From contig NC_044981.1 in NCBI RefSeq assembly GCF_008728515.1, positions 133,611,937 to 133,675,936 on the forward strand: 64,000 nt of DNA, written 5' to 3'. How positions within the stretch are numbered: position 1 is the stretch's first letter; every line of letters starts with the position of its first letter. The DNA comes from Papio anubis (lineage: Eukaryota; Chordata; Mammalia; Primates; Cercopithecidae). This document shows positions 59,508-64,000 of this stretch, piece after piece. The position numbers were made by a program, and so were the translations under genes. Below the pieces are notes generated by a model. The model saw only the letters and a list, made by a program, of their open reading frames with translations. It did not search any database and was not told where the DNA came from.

Positions 59508-59616
59508 GTGGGCGACCTGTAATCCATATAATTGAATGAAAGATCCTGGTATCATTTCCATTGGGCATGATGTACAAAAGGAACACTGATTACTAACTGC
59601 CTGAAATTTTCAAAAA
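59508..59616. repeat. Unassigned local direct repeat, copy 2
   Basis: Partner of 58738-58846, 770 bp away. An AAACA simple-repeat tail follows (about 59612-59638), so a retroposed element ending in an A-rich tail is one possibility. Confidence 0.65.
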
Positions 59617-59639
59617 AACAAAACAAAACAAAATAAAAT

Positions 59640-60880
59640 TACTAAATGCAAATTTCCCCCTTCCCTCTACCTTTCTTTTTTTTTCTCTGAAAGGAATTTG
59701 ACATACACAGTTCATTTTACATATATTTTTAAATGCTTTCAAATAATTTTTAAAAAGTACTCAAAGTGGAAATATTGTATTTATCTTTGTGTTTTTCTTT
59801 CTTCAGTTAAAGTGTATGATAATTACATAGATAAAAGAAGAACTGTCAAAATAGGGCTTCTCAATCTCTTTTGGGAAATGCAGACACTGTTGTCAAATCT
59901 TTGCGCTGTTAAGCTAAGACTATATAGGAATACACAGCTAGGAAACAATCTAAGAGGAGTAGCTTCAGAGCAAATCATGAGGGAAAAACACCAGAAGGAA
60001 GTTCTTTCACTCTCCTCAAACATTTGCATTGCTCCAAATTTTGTTTTGGGTGTGCCCCAACCAGAAATATCATAAGAGAATAGAATCATTAGTCATATAT
60101 TCCAACCTCATTGCTATTTCAGAAATTTCTTTACAATACGCAAGATCTTGTACACAAAAACAAAAGTAGTTATTCTTCCAAAGTTACTGGATATGAGACA
60201 CTCTTGCATGTGATCTGTATGTACGAACTCATATAAGATTAACTCATTTAATGCTTCAGTGTGTTCAATTCCAGTCTGAATTCACTGAATGTGCTCATCA
60301 CTACCCACAGAGGAAGCGTTCAATAAGCATTTGTTGAATGAAAAAGAACTGGTCATCTAGGCCCCTTTTGAAGACTTGTAGTGACAGAAAGCTCACCACT
60401 AGTGAGAGCCTTATTCTGTGCACCTTCCCTTCGTTCTATCATCTGATTGGGATTCCATTCCAATCCTGTCTATGACAGACCCAGCATTTTAACTCCATCT
60501 TCTCTTTATTGTCCTGCTGTTGCTCTTCTGGAATAGTCTTTACTGTTTGATTTTCTGCAGATCTTGACTTTTCTTCAGGAATTTGTGTTGGATGAGTCTG
60601 TATTCTATCCATTCTAGGCTTCCTGGGGTAGACTGTTTACCATGCCCTAGGTCACCATGTAGGACCCGTCATGAGATCAGACAGTGCCCAGGTCCCCTGA
60701 GAAGGTGCAGGAGTGAGGCAGATTAGAATACAAACGTCACTAAGCCAAAGGATAGTTCCAGACCCAGTATCACCTCCTGCCATTGATCCGTAACAGTACA
60801 GATCCTCCTGGCAAATAGAAGCAAAACTCTATGCTGACCAAAATCAGAATTGAAACATGCCTAAGAGTTGAGGGCTAAAG
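59640..60880. other. Intron 4 segment before the hAT element
   Basis: The 125-codon frame at 59698-60075 (plus) has no recognisable domain and no codon signal, and is judged chance. An L2-like 3' end phrase (TCAATAAGCATTTGTTGAATG) is at about 60319. Confidence 0.4.
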
Positions 60881-61199
60881 CAGGGGTCCCCAACCACTGG
60901 GCCATGGATCAGTACTATCTGTGGCCTGTTAGGAACCAGGCTGCACAGAAGGAGGTGCCTGAGCTCCACCTCCTGTCAGATCAGCAGCTGTGGCATTAGG
61001 TTCTCAAAGGAGCGCAAACCCTATTGTGAACTGTGCATGTGAGGGACCTAGCTTATGAGACTCTAACTAATGCTTGATGATATGAGGAAGAACAGTTTCA
61101 TCTGGAAACCCATCCCCACACCCCACCCTACCTGCCAATTCCGTGGAAACACTCTTCCACAAAGCCAGTCCCTGGTACCAAAAAGGTTGGGGATTGCTG
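60881..61199 (+). mobile_element. hAT-type MITE, complete with 8-bp target duplication
   Basis: This 319-bp element starts CAGGGGTCCCCAACCACTGGG and ends AGGTTGGGGATTGCTG, giving imperfect terminal inverted repeats. It is flanked by the perfect 8-bp duplication GGCTAAAG (60873-60880 and 61200-61207), diagnostic of hAT transposition. The inner phrase CTGTTAGGAACCAGGCTGCAC is a common human Charlie-group sequence. No transposase. Confidence 0.93.
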
Positions 61200-61207
61200 G
61201 GCTAAAG

Positions 61208-62655
61208 TATTATTCTCTGGAAAAGAACCAACAACTCCTAAAGTCTTACTAACATCTTAATAAGTGAAATTGGTTATGATAGGTTTAGTACCTAAGTACT
61301 TTAGTAAGTAAAAGCCATTCCCTAGTTTTCAAAAATACGTATGCTTTATGGTAAAGTTTACAAAGAAGAAAGTGCTAAAACCTCAAATACTAGGGAGATG
61401 AAGAAAATATGTTAATAACAAAAATAAATTTCTGTGAAATAACATGATCTCCCTTAATGTGGAGAGCTGTTAGAGAAAGCTCTGATAGAAAACAAAATAA
61501 CTGAGAGTACAATGACCTACATTGGTGAGACAGAACAATCAGTACACTTGAAAGTCAGATAACAACAGCTCAAAGGAAAACTTAAGCAACATTTTCCTGT
61601 TTTGTTTTCAGTCCCCGTGTGGGAACACTTGCTTAAAATTAAAATAAAATCTTGGAGCAGGAGGTCTAAATATGGTGCCAGATCCTGTGTCATTAGATTG
61701 GAACAAAACCTAGACCGAAACTTAAAAGAGAAATTCAGTCTCCTTCATTCTCATTCTCTGACTCAAAGGTTCTTCAGAGAAAAATTGAATTGTGTGTGTG
61801 TTTGTGTGTGTGTATTTTATGAGTACATAAATGAAAAGCTGTATAAATACATTAATTTGGATTTTTACTCATATGTATAGAAGCAGCATTTCAGGATAGC
61901 TACCAGCAGTCTCAGCCGATTTAACGTTCAGAAAGCTTAAAACTCAAGATGTCAGAGACTTTAAATTTTTGGAATCATACTATCGCATACAGGAGTTTAG
62001 GCAGAGATACAAGCTCTTCAAGACTGAGCATTCCATTGGCTAGCTAATTTCTAATGTTCTTAACATTGTGTGTATGCAAACTGGAGTTCCTAGTGACTGT
62101 CACCATCCTTCCACACTCTGACACTTGCCTACCAACTCCCTACTCTCACCTCTCAATATATCAACATTCTCTGAATGTTCCCTTCTTTTGCCACCTTTCC
62201 CTCTCTTAGTTTCATTTTCACGTGACTAATTTTTTGGTGTCTCTTTCCATCACTTTACCTAGTATCTATTCTTCTTTACTTTTGCCCTGTTTAATTTTAT
62301 GTCATCTGTAGAGTGAAATTGCATATTCACAGTTGGTCAAGTTTCTCTGCTTTCAAGTGAACTCATGTGTTCAATTACTCTAAATATAGCCCCTAGCCTA
62401 GCTCTGTAAAAGGAAACTCAGGCCTCTCTGATCTTTTCTCATTGCACAAGGAATTTTAAAAAATTAAATTATTTTGCAGAACAAAATTGTATATTTTCAT
62501 AAATGATGAGTCTTCATTTCAGTGGGTTTATAAACCTGAGTCTATGTGTGCGACTGTAGGGATGTTTGTATATATATGCTTTTCTAATATTGTCTATCCC
62601 CATGTGCCTGATACTTTGTGTGATTCCATGTATGTATGTGTGTTTGTGTGTGTGT
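61208..62655. other. Intron 4 segment
   Basis: Intron with short GT tracts (about 61790-61813 and 62630-62653). No exon or larger repeat is recognised. The 92-codon frame at 61602-61880 crosses a GT tract and is not supported. Confidence 0.4.
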
Positions 62656-62905
62656 TCAGAGAGTTAACCATAGTTTAAGATCACATTTGTTGGAGACAAA
62701 TTGCTTGTGTTCAAATTCTGGCTCCTCCACTTACTATCTATGTGAATTTAGACAATTTACTTAATCTCTCTGTACCTCAGTTTTCTCTAACAAAGGTAAA
62801 AAAAAAAATAATATCTATCTTATAGTGTTGTTTGGTGGGTTGAAAGAAATAATTTATGTGAAATGATTAGAACAATATCTAGCACACAGGAGAAACCATT
62901 GGTAG
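62656..62905 (+). mobile_element. MIR element
   Basis: The MIR order is seen: CAAATTCTGGCTCCTCCACTT, CTATCTATGTGAATTTAGAC, TTAATCTCTCTGTACCTCAG, then GTGAAATGATTAGAACAATA and CTAGCACACAG. Confidence 0.85.
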
Positions 62906-64000
62906 TTGTCATTACCCTTGAAAGAGTTAAAAAAAGGTAAATGACACTGGATCTCTCCATTAAGCAGGATGCGCTCCACCCTTTATAGCAGTTACCTGTT
63001 ACCAACACGGACAGCCTGAGATAACATGAATAAGTAAGTTTCCACCCACAATAAAGAGGTGCTTCTGGAAATGCTAAGGTAGCTGAACATCAATAGGAGA
63101 ATGTGCATCAAGGAAAGCAGGACATGTTCTTGGGTTTGTCTTCTTATCCATATCCAATTTTCATGCAAGCAATTAAGAGTAAGGTCAGAGTTCTTTCTAC
63201 TTCAAATCCCCTCCAGATCTCTGCTGAGGTGCTGAGGCTGTTGCTCTGGGGATGACCTATAATCTCGTCCCCTGACATGATGGCTTTTGCGGCTGAGATC
63301 AGAGTAGATGACCAAGGACCAATACAAAGGTTGCAGGAACAGGAGATTGTAGAATTATTGACATCTGGGCAATAGTTTGTGAGAAGCGGGAAATGAAAAA
63401 TAGAAGAATGCAATGGAGAAGGGATCCTCTATACATCTGACTTCATACTTAAAATTTTGTTAAAGCCACCACATTTGCAGCTCAACATTATGATGTATAC
63501 AGCTGGCTAGATATCATTTAAAAATATCAAGGTTCTAAGAAAGTGTTTCATTGAGGAGATCTGTAGTTAATTTTACATGGCTTATAGGACAACAACAATT
63601 TTGATAAAAGTCAACAGTATCCCAAAGTTTAGGTTCCTACCGTTATGGGGGATTCTGTACAGAGTTGAATCGTAATCATTTATTTACTAGGTTTGTAAGA
63701 TGTTGGCTCTGTGCACCTCGACATCTGTACAGCACCAACAGATCCCTAGTTCCTTCAAAGAAACAGAGTACGCAAAGGGACCTCTCCTCCCACACAACCA
63801 GAAGATGAAGTTTCCTGTAGATTTACCAAGCACACAGTGTTCTTGTTCCTTTGCTGGACTCAGACTAATAACTGACCACAGGGAGCTGCAGGGCCATGCC
63901 CTCAAAGAAGCTCAGATACAGCTTGTGCTGCTGGTTAGCTGGTAGAGAGCTGGGGACAAGCTAACACTCAGGACCTTGTTTTCTGCCGGGTCCATGCAGA
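62906..64000. other. Intron 4 segment at window end
   Basis: No exon 4 of LAMA2 is seen before the window ends. The frames at 63144-63413 and 63687-63945 have near-normal composition but no recognised domain or splice context. Nothing else is identified. Confidence 0.35.

Noticed and set aside
59698..60075. 125-codon plus-strand frame
   Set aside because: AT-rich, with no recognisable domain, no splice or promoter context and antisense to LAMA2. The length is compatible with chance in 64 kb.
51800..64000. Search for LAMA2 exon 4
   Set aside because: No splice-flanked minus-strand segment resembling the preceding part of the LN domain was seen. The exon probably lies beyond the window.
1..64000. 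A novel multi-gene defence or metabolic system
   Set aside because: The window is one host gene's introns and exons plus retroelements and DNA transposons. No other gene set is present.

Overview
The window is a piece of primate nuclear genome holding the middle-5' part of LAMA2 (laminin alpha-2, merosin heavy chain) on the minus strand. Eight exons can be read with flanking AG/GT splice sites and exact frame continuity. By agreement with human LAMA2 codon numbering as I remember it, they are exons 5 to 12 (codons 214-594). Transcription runs from high to low coordinates: exon 5 at 51620-51799, 6 at 48644-48733, 7 at 46579-46696, 8 at 40950-41128, 9 at 32937-33036, 10 at 26421-26581, 11 at 12977-13117 and 12 at 10265-10438. 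Together they encode the C-terminal part of the laminin N-terminal (LN) polymerisation domain, LE (laminin-type EGF-like) modules 1-4, the first part of LE5, and the start of laminin IV domain A. No exon was found between 51800 and 64000 (partial intron 4) or between 1 and 10264 (partial intron 12), so exons 4 and 13 should lie outside.

Organism: abundant Alu elements, some with AluY-like sequence, mean a catarrhine primate (Old World monkey or ape). The exons read a handful of amino acids differently from human LAMA2 as I recall it, e.g. Ser for Asn at 363, His for Arg at 369, Ile for Thr at 216 and Asn for Asp at 417. I therefore favour a non-human catarrhine, probably an Old World monkey, over human. 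This rests on memory of the human protein and should be checked by alignment.

About 98% of the window is intron. Intron 12 (1-10264) has an MLT1-type LTR, old antisense L1 with two Alus, an ERV LTR-like block, an AluY and long repeat-poor stretches. Intron 10 (13118-26420) holds a Tigger-like DNA transposon, a roughly 1.06-kb solo LTR with a 6-bp target duplication, and old LINE sequence. Introns 9 and 8 are dominated by degenerate L1 on the plus strand, broken by younger L1 3' ends, Alus and a complete Tigger-type MITE. Intron 7 has an Alu ending only about 83 nt upstream of exon 8, MIRs, old L1, a MaLR LTR nested in an Alu monomer, and a Tigger2-like element. Intron 6 contains a 5'-inverted L1. 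Intron 4 has an MLT1 LTR nested in L1, a second Tigger2-like element and a complete hAT MITE.

I see no operon, CRISPR array, RNA gene or novel multi-gene system. The open reading frames outside the exons are transposon remnants or chance frames. The most interesting leftovers are a near-perfect 29-bp inverted repeat in intron 8, three unexplained pairs of diverged local duplications, apparent loss of one N-glycosylation sequon in exon 8, and the pairing of frame-shifting exons 7+8 and 9+10.
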